Numbered from the stretch's first letter, positions 1-5,364 are shown. The stretch: 6,111 bases of DNA from Candidatus Bathyarchaeota archaeon (GCA_030672945.1 DAOVFL010000058.1:1-6111); one strand, 5' to 3'. The notes: generated by a model from the sequence alone, not told the origin. Translations and numbers: made by a program.

Positions 1-160
1 TGGTTGTTGCGGTTTCTGCGGTTTTTCTGCTTGTTTTTTCTGGTTGACGGGGTGTTTCTTTCTGGAAGTGGAGTTTTGAGCTGTCTTTCGTCTTTTTCTT
101 GGTTTTTTGTCGATGATCAGCTCTATCTTGTGTCTGTTTGATGTCTCTTCTTTGCGTCAT
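1..160 (-). CDS. Lysine-rich open frame running off the left edge (partial, uncertain)
   Basis: An ATG at 160 overlaps the transposase TGA in the arrangement ATGA, and the frame stays open to the window edge for 53 codons. The product begins MTQRRDIKQTQDRAD and is full of K, R, Q and T, so it is hydrophilic and probably disordered. The frame that continues directly after the transposase stop is open too. It contains HKIELIIDKKPRKRRK and ends KQAEKPQKPQQP, which reads at least as naturally as protein, but it has no ATG, GTG or TTG. That second frame could be the tail of a host gene cut by the insertion sequence. No domain is recognisable. I am confident that two frames are open, but not which of them, if either, is translated. 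Confidence 0.3.
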   Translation of the reverse strand, partial: MTQRRDIKQTQDRADHRQKTKKKTKDSSKLHFQKETPRQPEKTSRKTAETATT

Positions 161-1172
161 TGGGTTGTGTAGTGTTTGATGCTTCTCATGAGGCTTGGCT
201 TATGCTGCCTGACAGCTGTCAAAGCCACTGCTAGCATGGCTGAAAAGCTTAGGCAAGCGTGTATGAAAGCCTGTTCTAAGCCTCTGACCCTTAGGTGGTT
301 TAGTAGTAGCCATTCTTTAGCTCTGCTAAACAATCTCTCCACGCTTACTCGTTTCCGGAACAACCTTACCAGCTGTTTAACCCCTCTCACAACGAAGTCT
401 TTACCAACCTTCAAGGCGTTTTTAATCCTAGAACTTTTCCTGTAAGGTATCACTGGTTCAGCGCCATACTTCCTTACTGCATTTCTAACCTTTGTCGAGT
501 CGTATTGGGCGTCAGCCAAAACAGTTTTGAAGCATATGCCTAGACCCTTCAATTTCTCCAGCAAAGGCTGGATGAACAGTTTGTCGTTGCGGTTGCAAGG
601 CTCCACCATAAACGCAAGCGGCAACTCAGAGCTTGCGCAGCATACGGTGTGAACTTTATAGCCAAGTATGAAGCCTCTTCTAGCCCTTCCTACGCGGGCT
701 TCGCGGTCGCTTTTTCCTGTTTTGTTGTCCAAGCTTCTTTGGCTGTAAGCTTTAACTGCAGTGCTGTCAACAGCTACAACCTCTCCCTTACCCGTTCCAT
801 TCTTCAACAGCTGCGTCAGCAGCAATGAGAACATTTTTTCGTATCCGTCCTTGCCCAGCCGGTGTCTAAACTGGGTGAACAAGCCGTGACTAGGAGTCTC
901 GTGTCTGAAGCCACAGGCCTTGGCGATCCGCCTGTTTCTCTTCAGTAACAATGCAAGCCGTCGGTCGCTTGGAACGCGCCACAGATATTTCAGCAATTGA
1001 GCCTTCAACATGCAAACAGCAGGATAAGGCTTACGTCCACGCCCTTCTCGATGATAAAGAGACATCAAAAAACCGCGAACAGAACCCAAATTCAATGACC
1101 CAAGCACTAGCCTAATACTCAAACTATACTCCAAACAATAAACAATCAAACAACAAATTAATTTCTAAACAG
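134..1172 (-). mobile_element. IS4/IS5-type insertion sequence, ends uncertain
   Basis: The element is defined by its transposase gene. The only inverted match I found outside the gene at a sensible spacing is CTGTTTGA (from 134) against CTGTTTAGA (inward from 1172 on the minus strand). It is 8 of 9 bases with one gap, and would give an element of about 1.04 kb, a usual size for a 330-residue transposase. No convincing target-site duplication flanks it. A 5-base direct repeat TCTTC at 146-150 and 1198-1202 is an alternative pair of flanks, but it lacks inverted ends. Treat both boundaries as provisional. Confidence 0.35.
157..1149 (-). CDS. IS4/IS5-type DDE transposase
   Basis: This enzyme cuts and rejoins element ends through an RNase H-like DDE active site. 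The N-terminal part (about residues 35-100) is the helical domain typical of IS5-type transposases, with GRGRKPYP, LLKYLW and a run of R/K residues. The catalytic core has D128 in VAVDST, D213 in VLADAQYDS and E271 in RVSVERLFSRAK. The last segment fits the Y-2-R-3-E-6-K signature as F264, R267, E271, K278. Length, 330 residues, is normal and no frameshift or stop interrupts it, so the protein may be active. The start used is TTG at 1149, without a clear Shine-Dalgarno. An ATG at 1065 (residue 29) would still keep the conserved N-terminal domain. It lies 42 bases downstream of the ribbon-helix-helix gene on the same strand. Confidence 0.93.
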   Translation of the reverse strand: MIVYCLEYSLSIRLVLGSLNLGSVRGFLMSLYHREGRGRKPYPAVCMLKAQLLKYLWRVPSDRRLALLLKRNRRIAKACGFRHETPSHGLFTQFRHRLGKDGYEKMFSLLLTQLLKNGTGKGEVVAVDSTAVKAYSQRSLDNKTGKSDREARVGRARRGFILGYKVHTVCCASSELPLAFMVEPCNRNDKLFIQPLLEKLKGLGICFKTVLADAQYDSTKVRNAVRKYGAEPVIPYRKSSRIKNALKVGKDFVVRGVKQLVRLFRKRVSVERLFSRAKEWLLLNHLRVRGLEQAFIHACLSFSAMLAVALTAVRQHKPSLMRSIKHYTTQ

Positions 1173-1191
1173 CCTAGCGCGCTATGCACTT

Positions 1192-1359
1192 TTAGATTCT
1201 TCCATGTACTCTTTCGGTTACTAAGCTTATGCTTTCAGCGTATTTCATGAAAGCGTAGCGTAAAACTTCGCTTTCGTTCATTCCAAGGGTTAGACATATC
1301 CTTTGAAGAAGCTTCTTCTGTTGAGGCGTCAAATAAACTTTAACGACTTTTCGAGCCAC
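1192..1359 (-). CDS. Small ribbon-helix-helix (CopG/Arc-like) DNA-binding protein
   Basis: This protein is probably a dimeric transcription factor. The 55 residues fit the ribbon-helix-helix plan: a basic beta strand (ARKVVKVYL, residues 2-10), a first helix (TPQQKKLLQRICLTLG), and a second helix starting at GMNESEVLRYAF. Short proteins with this VYLTP...NESEV pattern are common in archaea. I chose GTG at 1359 because GGAAGGGCGG lies just upstream and a TATA-like box (1398-1405) would place the transcript start near 1377. An ATG at 1383 or TTG at 1395 would add 8 or 12 residues (…CMLLWKGGY) that do not belong to the fold. The protein ends right after the second helix (VTERVHGRI), so a longer original C-terminus lost to the neighbouring insertion sequence is conceivable. 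Targets are unknown; self-regulation is usual for such proteins. Confidence 0.75.
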   Translation of the reverse strand: MARKVVKVYLTPQQKKLLQRICLTLGMNESEVLRYAFMKYAESISLVTERVHGRI

Positions 1360-1397
1360 GTAACCGCCCTTCCAAAGCAGCATGCAACATTTCAATT

Positions 1398-1410
1398 CAT
1401 AAAAACCTTT
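1398..1410 (-). promoter_or_regulatory. BRE/TATA-like promoter of the ribbon-helix-helix gene
   Basis: Read on the minus strand this is AAAGG followed by TTTTTATG, an A-rich BRE-like stretch and a TATA-like core. A start about 25 bases downstream, near 1377, would leave a leader of roughly 18 bases carrying GGAAGGG before the GTG at 1359. It was identified by eye only. Confidence 0.4.
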
Positions 1411-1440
1411 CTTCTACATCAACACCCGCGCGCGAAGGCT

Positions 1441-1456
1441 AAATAGGAAGCTATTT
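1441..1456. repeat. Perfect inverted repeat AAATAG-GAAG-CTATTT
   Basis: Two 6-base arms are separated by four bases, and T residues follow. It lies about 35 bases upstream of the TATA-like box of the ribbon-helix-helix gene, where an operator could sit. As RNA it would be a small hairpin with a T run, but no plus-strand gene ends here, so a terminator role is unlikely. Confidence 0.35.
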
Positions 1457-1483
1457 TTGGATAAACTTCAGAGCAAAAAACTA

Positions 1484-1499
1484 GGGGGGGGAGGGGGGG
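1484..1499. repeat. G8-A-G7 homopolymer tract
   Basis: Fifteen of these sixteen bases are G, in a neighbourhood that is otherwise A/T-rich. Such a tract could form a G-quadruplex or a slipped structure, and it is also a place where sequencing or assembly errors occur. It sits 13 bases before the GTG start of the 117-residue ORF and joins the left arm of an inverted repeat that brackets that ORF. Confidence 0.85.
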
Positions 1500-1883
1500 T
1501 CAGGCTAGCTTTGTGCTTAAGTCTCTAAGTGCTGTTAAGCACGCGTTAATAAATATTGCAGAGGTTCTTGACATAGTAGGGTTCAACACTCAACTCCTGG
1601 GCAGCAGCAAGTATGTCCTGGCCAGGCTTCAGTGGTTAAAGGCTTCACAGCTGGACAGAGTGAAAGAAGCTTTTATCCGTAATAAGCAGCCTAGGTTTAT
1701 GAAACAATTCTTCAGCAGCCTACCCTATGGAAGACACAATCTGTTCAAGGAGAAAATACGGGAAGCCAACCTAAAAACGCTTGTTCGCCTGATCAAGATT
1801 TGCGGTTTACTCTTACAGACAAAAGTTTACCTGTACTGGAAACGACATCGCGCGCGCTACTGCTAATGGGAGCGTTGACCCCC
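1495..1883. repeat. 8-bp inverted repeat bracketing the 117-residue ORF; possible small element
   Basis: GGGGGTCA at 1495-1502 matches TGACCCCC at 1876-1883 as a perfect inverted repeat, and weaker similarity continues inward (GGCT against ACGCT). The arms enclose one ORF almost exactly, the layout of a small transposon or a MITE-like remnant of about 390 bases. The left arm is part of a G run, so the match carries less weight than 8 random bases would. No target duplication is visible. Confidence 0.3.
1513..1866 (+). CDS. Hypothetical basic protein, 117 residues
   Basis: I do not recognise this protein. It starts with GTG (MLKSLSAVKHAL), no ATG lies upstream in frame, and the frame is open back to 1465. 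It is strongly basic (RVKEAFIRNKQPRFMKQF, and a C-terminus YWKRHRARYC) and predicted mostly helical, with no cysteine pairs or membrane segment. Several L/V/I-spaced helices with R/K faces (LARLQWLKASQLDRV, LKTLVRLIKICGLLL) suggest nucleic-acid binding or a piece of a transposase or integrase, but no catalytic motif is visible. Its last codons lie in an alternating CGCGCGCGC run (1849-1857). The bracketing inverted repeat and the G tract just upstream hint that it belongs to, or is a remnant of, a small mobile element. Whether it is translated is uncertain. Confidence 0.45.
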   Translation: MLKSLSAVKHALINIAEVLDIVGFNTQLLGSSKYVLARLQWLKASQLDRVKEAFIRNKQPRFMKQFFSSLPYGRHNLFKEKIREANLKTLVRLIKICGLLLQTKVYLYWKRHRARYC

Positions 1884-1887
1884 ATAC

Positions 1888-1916
1888 CTTCGATTTTTTC
1901 CCGAAAACCCTCGAAG
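1888..1916 (+). terminator. T-run with flanking inverted repeat
   Basis: CTTCGA (1888-1893) and TCGAAG (1911-1916) form a perfect 6-base inverted repeat, with T6 at 1894-1899 in the loop. Archaeal transcription often stops at a T run, and this one lies 22 bases after the stop of the 117-residue ORF. Confidence 0.35.
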
Positions 1917-2011
1917 CAGCACCCACTTTATGGAGTCCCTACCAAAGACTACTTATTTAGAATGGATTAAACCGCTCTTCTGGTGACTAGCAAAGCGCAA
2001 TCAGAAAAACC

Positions 2012-2023
2012 GAAAAATATTTT
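2012..2023 (+). promoter_or_regulatory. TATA-like promoter of the Mrr-like gene
   Basis: GAAAAATATTTT follows AACC and has the look of BRE plus TATA box. A start about 25 bases on, near 2043, would give a leader of about 13 bases holding GGGG (2047-2050), six bases from the ATG at 2056. Confidence 0.5.
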
Positions 2024-2055
2024 ACGTTAACGGTAGCATTATATTCGGGGATTTT

Positions 2056-2628
2056 ATGCCCAGAAAAACTCCACAAGTAAAGATTTATCTTAAGCAAATA
2101 TCAAAAGCAGAACTTCTTAAGTTGGCAAAACTGAAAAAGCTTCGTATTTCAGAAAAATGGACAAAAGGAAAAATCGTGGAAACTCTTTCTGTTTATGTTT
2201 CAGCAAGTGATGTGATAAAACTTCATTCTAGGAAGTCAAAAGCCAAGACAAAAATAGAGTTAGGTCTTAAAAGTGCATTGAAGGGGATAAAACTTGAGGA
2301 TAGAGTTGCGAAAGCCTTCACACGAAAAGGGTTTCAATGCATAAAAAATATCAGAATGAAAGGTGCTGAGATAGATATTGTAGGTTTCAAAAAAGGTGAT
2401 TGGCGTCATAACGAGGAATATGTTATTGTAGAATGTAAAGATAGAGCTAAAGTGATTCCATCAGATTTTAATAAGTTTGTTGGAAGTATGAACCTCTACA
2501 TCAGAAAGAAACGATTAGACCCTGAACTCGTTACAGGTTACTTCTACACGACAGGCGTATTTGATAGTGATGTAAAATCTCAAGCCCGTGCTTTTTCTAA
2601 CATAAAACTGAAAAGATTGAAACCTTAG
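2056..2628 (+). CDS. Mrr-like PD-(D/E)XK restriction endonuclease-fold protein
   Basis: This 190-residue protein is probably a DNA nuclease of the restriction-endonuclease superfamily. Residues about 10-55 form a short helical domain (SKAELLKLAKLKKLRI, WTKGKIVETL) resembling SAP/HeH-type nucleic-acid-binding modules. A basic linker (KSKAKTK) follows. The nuclease core starts at about residue 78: E81 in LEDRVAKAFTRKGF, D107 in GAEIDIVG, then E126-C-K128 in YVIVECKDR. This gives the E...D...ExK set with normal spacing. TTGVFDSDVKSQARAF near residue 165 matches the late strand and helix of Mrr-like proteins. All catalytic residues are present. The ATG start is supported by GGGG six bases upstream and by the TATA-like box. 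It converges with the next gene, also nuclease-like. Methylated-DNA restriction, repair or DNA-junction cleavage are all possible; the substrate cannot be read from sequence. Confidence 0.75.
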   Translation: MPRKTPQVKIYLKQISKAELLKLAKLKKLRISEKWTKGKIVETLSVYVSASDVIKLHSRKSKAKTKIELGLKSALKGIKLEDRVAKAFTRKGFQCIKNIRMKGAEIDIVGFKKGDWRHNEEYVIVECKDRAKVIPSDFNKFVGSMNLYIRKKRLDPELVTGYFYTTGVFDSDVKSQARAFSNIKLKRLKP

Positions 2629-2705
2629 TTGTGTGTTTTGTGGGATATTGAGACTTTGAACCTCTGATTTTCTGTTTCAGTAGGAAAGAAGTATTGTCTA
2701 ACGAT

Positions 2706-3686
2706 CTAGATTACAGTTAGCCTATACTTTTTGTGGGGTTCAATACATTCAAAGCGAATCTTTGTGCCAATTGTCAATTCTGGGTGTTCGTCATACCATT
2801 TCCTTAGTCCAGCAGTAAAGAAGTGACCACCATCTGGGTCGCCTATCGGCGTATCTCTTCTGTCACCCGTCACTCTTGTTTTTATCATGCCTATATCAGT
2901 TTCCAGAACAAAATTCGTTTTGTAGCCCGCGAAGAACCGCCTGCGATTTTTAGGTATGTAAAATAAGGCATATTTCCTATAGCTCTGAGTTTTTATTTCT
3001 AGCTCTAGTGTATCACCTGTTTTGGCTCCAATACGTCTGGGTTTAGTTGCTTCGGTTCCAACGGGTAGCTGTTTCTGTATAGCTTTTGATTCTTTAGTGA
3101 CAACAGTGTAGATTGGTTCGAAAAGGTGGGCACGAACATTCTCAGCATTTTCTCTCACAAAAGTCTTAAACTCAACAAATTGTACGTCATGTTTGAAATT
3201 CTGACATGCTTCTTTGACTTCTTTATTTAATTCATCTATTACTACCACTATCTTCGGAAAACGAGACAATAGTTTGGACATGAAACGATATGTTTCTTGT
3301 GAACCAACCATCTTTTCAATACGTGCTTTGAGGACTTTGTCGCCTCTGATTGTTTCATCAAGAGCTTCAAGTATATTCTGTCTACTCTTCGGATTTCTTA
3401 ATCCCTTCATGAACTTGGTTAATTGCTTTACAATGTGGTCGTAGATGGGATGAGTAGCTAACTCATTCTCGATAATATACCATTCGTAAGGTTTGGAAAG
3501 TTTGATTACGTAAGCATCGGGAATAGAACCAATTCCTGATTTTGATATAAGCTTGTGTTTAACATCAAAATAGATCGAGTCTTCACCAAATATTTCCTTA
3601 GAATGCTCTCTAATCATCGGATGGAATTCATTCTCTTCATCCTTAGGTGTCCACAGTCTATACTTGACCACATCAATAATCAGCAT
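2706..3686 (-). CDS. Two-domain protein, N-terminal nuclease-like fold with C-terminal beta domain
   Basis: The function is not established. Residues 20-95 resemble a PD-(D/E)XK core: E31 in a helix (EHSKEIFG), D57 in GSIPDAYVI, then E73-N-E75 in WYIIENELATH and an H/Q helix (YDHIVKQLTKF). The usual catalytic lysine of ExK is replaced by glutamate, so activity is uncertain. Residues 145-175 (KIVVVIDELNKEV, VQFVEF) look like further alpha/beta structure. From about 220 to 326 lies a separate beta-rich domain with a run of aromatic and charged residues (KYALFYIPKNRRRFF, GDPDGGHFF, WYDEHPEL), possibly a DNA-binding pseudobarrel; that is inference only. The ATG at 3686 is used. GTG codons at residues 6-7 are alternatives because a TATA-like sequence (minus strand, near 3704) lies rather close. 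It converges with the Mrr-like gene across 77 bases, with no strong shared terminator. Confidence 0.65.
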   Translation of the reverse strand: MLIIDVVKYRLWTPKDEENEFHPMIREHSKEIFGEDSIYFDVKHKLISKSGIGSIPDAYVIKLSKPYEWYIIENELATHPIYDHIVKQLTKFMKGLRNPKSRQNILEALDETIRGDKVLKARIEKMVGSQETYRFMSKLLSRFPKIVVVIDELNKEVKEACQNFKHDVQFVEFKTFVRENAENVRAHLFEPIYTVVTKESKAIQKQLPVGTEATKPRRIGAKTGDTLELEIKTQSYRKYALFYIPKNRRRFFAGYKTNFVLETDIGMIKTRVTGDRRDTPIGDPDGGHFFTAGLRKWYDEHPELTIGTKIRFECIEPHKKYRLTVI

Positions 3687-3780
3687 GCATCATCAACTAT
3701 AAACATTAAGACTTGTATTGGTAATTCAAAACTTATCACAGCTTGTAAGAATTTGCCTTTGGCTATATGCATGCGGTAGT

Positions 3781-3793
3781 AAAATCTTATATC
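3781..3793 (+). promoter_or_regulatory. TATA-like promoter of the 72-residue membrane protein gene
   Basis: TAGTAAAAT leading into CTTATATC gives a BRE-like and TATA-like pair. A start near 3815 would leave a leader of about 14 bases containing GGTG. Confidence 0.4.
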
Positions 3794-3828
3794 TCCATTT
3801 CATAGTAAACTGTCTATGGTGCTGAATA

Positions 3829-4047
3829 TTGGATTTTCTTGAGACTCTGGAAGGTGTGGTTATAGCGGTTGTGGGTGCAATCCTAATTCTGATCGGTCTT
3901 GGTATGGTAGGTCTTCCAGCACTTCTCGAGATGATAATTCCGTGGTTTCCACATTTTGGAGATTGGTCAATACCAGTAGCGTTGATTATGGTTGTGTTTG
4001 GTCTAACACTACTAGTGTACGGGAAAAAGCTTGCGGGAATAGCGTAA
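3829..4047 (+). CDS. Small two-helix membrane protein, 72 residues
   Basis: I recognise no family. The protein has two clear membrane segments, about residues 9-29 (GVVIAVVGAILILIGLGMVG) and 48-65 (IPVALIMVVFGLTLLVYG). A short loop between them is rich in aromatic residues and proline (IIPWFPHFGDW), and the C-terminus is basic (GKKLAGIA). The start is TTG, because a TGA lies in frame just six bases upstream. GGTG at 3818-3821, eight bases before the TTG, agrees with the archaeal anti-Shine-Dalgarno. The glycine pattern in both helices suggests helix packing or oligomerisation. The neighbouring genes give no firm clue to its job. Confidence 0.65.
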   Translation: MDFLETLEGVVIAVVGAILILIGLGMVGLPALLEMIIPWFPHFGDWSIPVALIMVVFGLTLLVYGKKLAGIA

Positions 4048-4180
4048 GAAATAAAGAATATTGTGTGTGATATTAGTGTCCTATTGCGCGCTTCTTGGAG
4101 TCTAATACAATAAGGGTGCAAGTAACTCGATTGCAAATTCTGATACACGACTCATAAAGAAAAGGTTGATGAATTAAACT

Positions 4181-4195
4181 AAAAAAGGGGGAAAA
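4181..4195 (-). terminator. T-rich terminator of the 57-residue membrane protein gene
   Basis: On the minus strand this reads TTTTCCCCCTTTTTT, beginning 23 bases past the TAG of the gene at 4219. Two T runs after a stop codon are typical of archaeal termination. Confidence 0.5.
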
Positions 4196-4218
4196 TATAG
4201 TGAGCTTTTCCTTATATC

Positions 4219-4392
4219 CTAAGCGAGACTTTGAGTGATACTAGGGAATACTGCGCTTGAGATATCTTTGAGCTTTTCGATTATCGTGTCAAAGAGGTCT
4301 GGCGACATTACGCCAATGACTACTAGTCCTACTACACAGAATAGCAACATAACACCGAAGCCGATGTGTATAACTTCACCGATTTCATACAC
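4219..4392 (-). CDS. Small single-helix membrane protein, 57 residues
   Basis: Translating the minus strand from GTG at 4392 gives a protein that begins MYEIGEVIHIGFG and ends SITQSLA. One strong membrane segment spans about residues 10-29 (IGFGVMLLFCVVGLVVIGVM). It is followed by a short amphipathic helix (PDLFDTIIEKLKDI) and a polar tail, so a one-pass anchor with a small soluble end. A TAG lies two codons upstream, so GTG is the only start that keeps the whole helix. The sequence before it is AGGGG, directly abutting the GTG, which is an unusual spacing. An overlapping ATG at 4388 gives only 18 codons. A TATA-like stretch near 4440 could drive it, and a T run ends it. No family recognised. 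It converges with the 72-residue membrane protein gene. Confidence 0.6.
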   Translation of the reverse strand: MYEIGEVIHIGFGVMLLFCVVGLVVIGVMSPDLFDTIIEKLKDISSAVFPSITQSLA

Positions 4393-4828
4393 CCCCTAGA
4401 GAGACAGAGACTCTAGTTTGAATCTCCGAAGCGTAAATGTTAAATCTCATTAGAGTAACAACTAATAAAAACAAGGTTTGTTGCAGCAGTAGACGATGAT
4501 ATCGTTGATATTCGATAGAGTCATTCTGTTCTTCCTAAGATTTATTCGTAAAGTGTGTTATATAAGCTCGTTTAACATAATTATTACAATAAATAGTTTA
4601 ACACTAAAAGAAATAATATAATGCATAGATATAACCACACGGAAAACAAATCAATGCTATTTAGCGCGCGCTGCATTATTTCAGTGATGTTGTTTGATGT
4701 TTTCGGGTAAATATTGCCTTTTTGTCGGCCATTCGCATGCTTTCGACGTTCTTAAGTAGAAATCGAAGACTATCGAACTTGATTAAAGCAGATATGTCTG
4801 AATTGCCAACTTTCCTTAAGGTGAGTTT
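4393..4828. other. AT-rich stretch with no convincing gene
   Basis: These 436 bases lie between the divergent 57-residue gene and the operon at 4829, so they should hold promoters for both. Visible elements are a perfect interrupted palindrome ACGAT-GAT-ATCGT (4493-4505), repeated TTTAACA (from about 4570 and 4598), the alternating GCGCGCGC (4664-4671), and a bulged hairpin at 4740-4768. Two tiny plus-strand frames, 41 codons (4496-4621) and 29 codons (4621-4710), touch as TAATG but lack Shine-Dalgarno sequences and look like chance. No tRNA or other RNA gene was recognised. Confidence 0.5.
4740..4768 (+). repeat. Imperfect hairpin upstream of the operon
   Basis: The arms CTT-CGA-TTCT and AGAA-TCG-AAG pair around the loop TAAGT, with small bulges, about 60 bases before the ATG at 4829. 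It could be an operator or, if transcribed, a leader structure. The pairing is modest and may be chance. Confidence 0.25.
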
Positions 4829-5197
4829 ATGTTGAAGCAATCTGAAAAGTTAGATCAGGCTTTCCCTCCAAGTTTCCATACAAATCGTTATGCAGTATTG
4901 GAGGAAGTTCAAACCTTTCTCAAGTTCAGTCATGTCCGCTTGGAAAACCTGCTTGAAGTTGTCTGCAATACAACTGACTGCGATTTTACATTCATGCTCG
5001 GCGGCGTCACAATCCACTTTCTCCACGGATTTAAACCTTGGTCCTTCCATGGGAACGTGGTTGACTTATGTATCAAGTTTCATACAGACGAAATGGGAAA
5101 CACTGAGACACATGAATGCCAGTACAGTATAGACGAGCTTGAAGAATTAAGAAAGAACATGCAGCTGAAAACAGAGTTGAAGAGGGCTAAACCGTGA
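4829..5197 (+). CDS. Hypothetical protein, 122 residues, first gene of the operon
   Basis: I do not recognise this protein. It begins MLKQSEKLDQAFPP at an ATG preceded by AAGGTGA with four bases of spacing, a strong archaeal ribosome-binding site. The N-terminal half is helical (YAVLEEVQTFLKF, VRLENLLEVVCN). The middle is beta-like and rich in Phe, His and Gly (FTFMLGGVTIHFLHGFKPWSFHG, at 53-75, then VVDLCIKFHTDEMG). It ends in a charged helix (SIDELEELRKN, then KTELKRAKP). Four cysteines (46, 51, 81, 97) and several histidines are scattered without a zinc-ribbon pattern. There is no membrane segment or signal peptide, so it is probably cytoplasmic. Its TGA overlaps the GTG of the zinc-ribbon gene by four bases, so the two are almost certainly co-translated. 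Confidence 0.7.
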   Translation: MLKQSEKLDQAFPPSFHTNRYAVLEEVQTFLKFSHVRLENLLEVVCNTTDCDFTFMLGGVTIHFLHGFKPWSFHGNVVDLCIKFHTDEMGNTETHECQYSIDELEELRKNMQLKTELKRAKP

Positions 5198-5364
5198 AAC
5201 ATTACCTTATCCAAGAAGGCAAGATTGTCCGGACAAACCCGTTCTGTATACGATGTGGTCGTGGAGTTTTCATGGCAGACCACGGAGACTTTTGGGTTTG
5301 CGGAAAATGTGGACTCCGATGTAACAAAGAATACTTTGGAAAAAACAGAAGGCAACGGACGTGA
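5194..5364 (+). CDS. Ribosomal protein eS31 (S27Ae)-like zinc ribbon, 56 residues
   Basis: Archaeal eS31 is a short zinc ribbon of the small ribosomal subunit. This 56-residue product (MKHYLIQEGKIVRTN...) has the characteristic core: C18-I-R-C21-G, then GVFMADHGD (24-32), then C36-G-K-C39-G. Order, spacing and the GVFMADH signature fit eS31, and the length is normal for the archaeal form. Differences are notable: Arg23 replaces the usual proline after the first CxxCG, and the YTE that usually follows the second pair is replaced by LRCNKEYF with an extra Cys43. The tail is basic (KNRRQRT). The start is GTG inside the GTGA overlap with the preceding gene, with GAGGG seven bases upstream. The stop overlaps the next gene's GTG the same way. 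It may be a paralogue recruited elsewhere, or the true but divergent ribosomal protein. Its usual neighbour, the eS24 gene, is absent. Confidence 0.75.
   Translation: MKHYLIQEGKIVRTNPFCIRCGRGVFMADHGDFWVCGKCGLRCNKEYFGKNRRQRT

Noticed and set aside
176..445. Plus-strand reading frame of 89 codons
   Set aside because: It lies antisense to the conserved catalytic C-terminal half of the transposase and has no recognisable protein character.
3214..3779. Two plus-strand frames (3214-3444 and 3555-3779)
   Set aside because: The first lies wholly antisense to the 326-residue protein gene and the second largely so; their products are S/I/T/F-rich with no motif, as expected of antisense frames.
3726..4148. 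Minus-strand frame of 140 codons
   Set aside because: It covers the complement of the 72-residue membrane protein, which has a clear two-helix pattern, promoter and Shine-Dalgarno. The minus product is a run of I/R/S/P typical of the reverse of a hydrophobic gene.
4050..4180. Possible tRNA or small RNA after the 72-residue gene
   Set aside because: No T-loop consensus GGTTCRA and no cloverleaf arms could be found.
4496..4710. Two tiny plus-strand frames touching as TAATG (41 and 29 codons)
   Set aside because: There is no Shine-Dalgarno, composition simply follows the AT-rich DNA, and neither product has a recognisable feature.
4850..5132. Overlapping frames on both strands within the first operon gene
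   Set aside because: They fall inside the 122-residue gene, which has the better start, a strong Shine-Dalgarno and coupling to the next gene.
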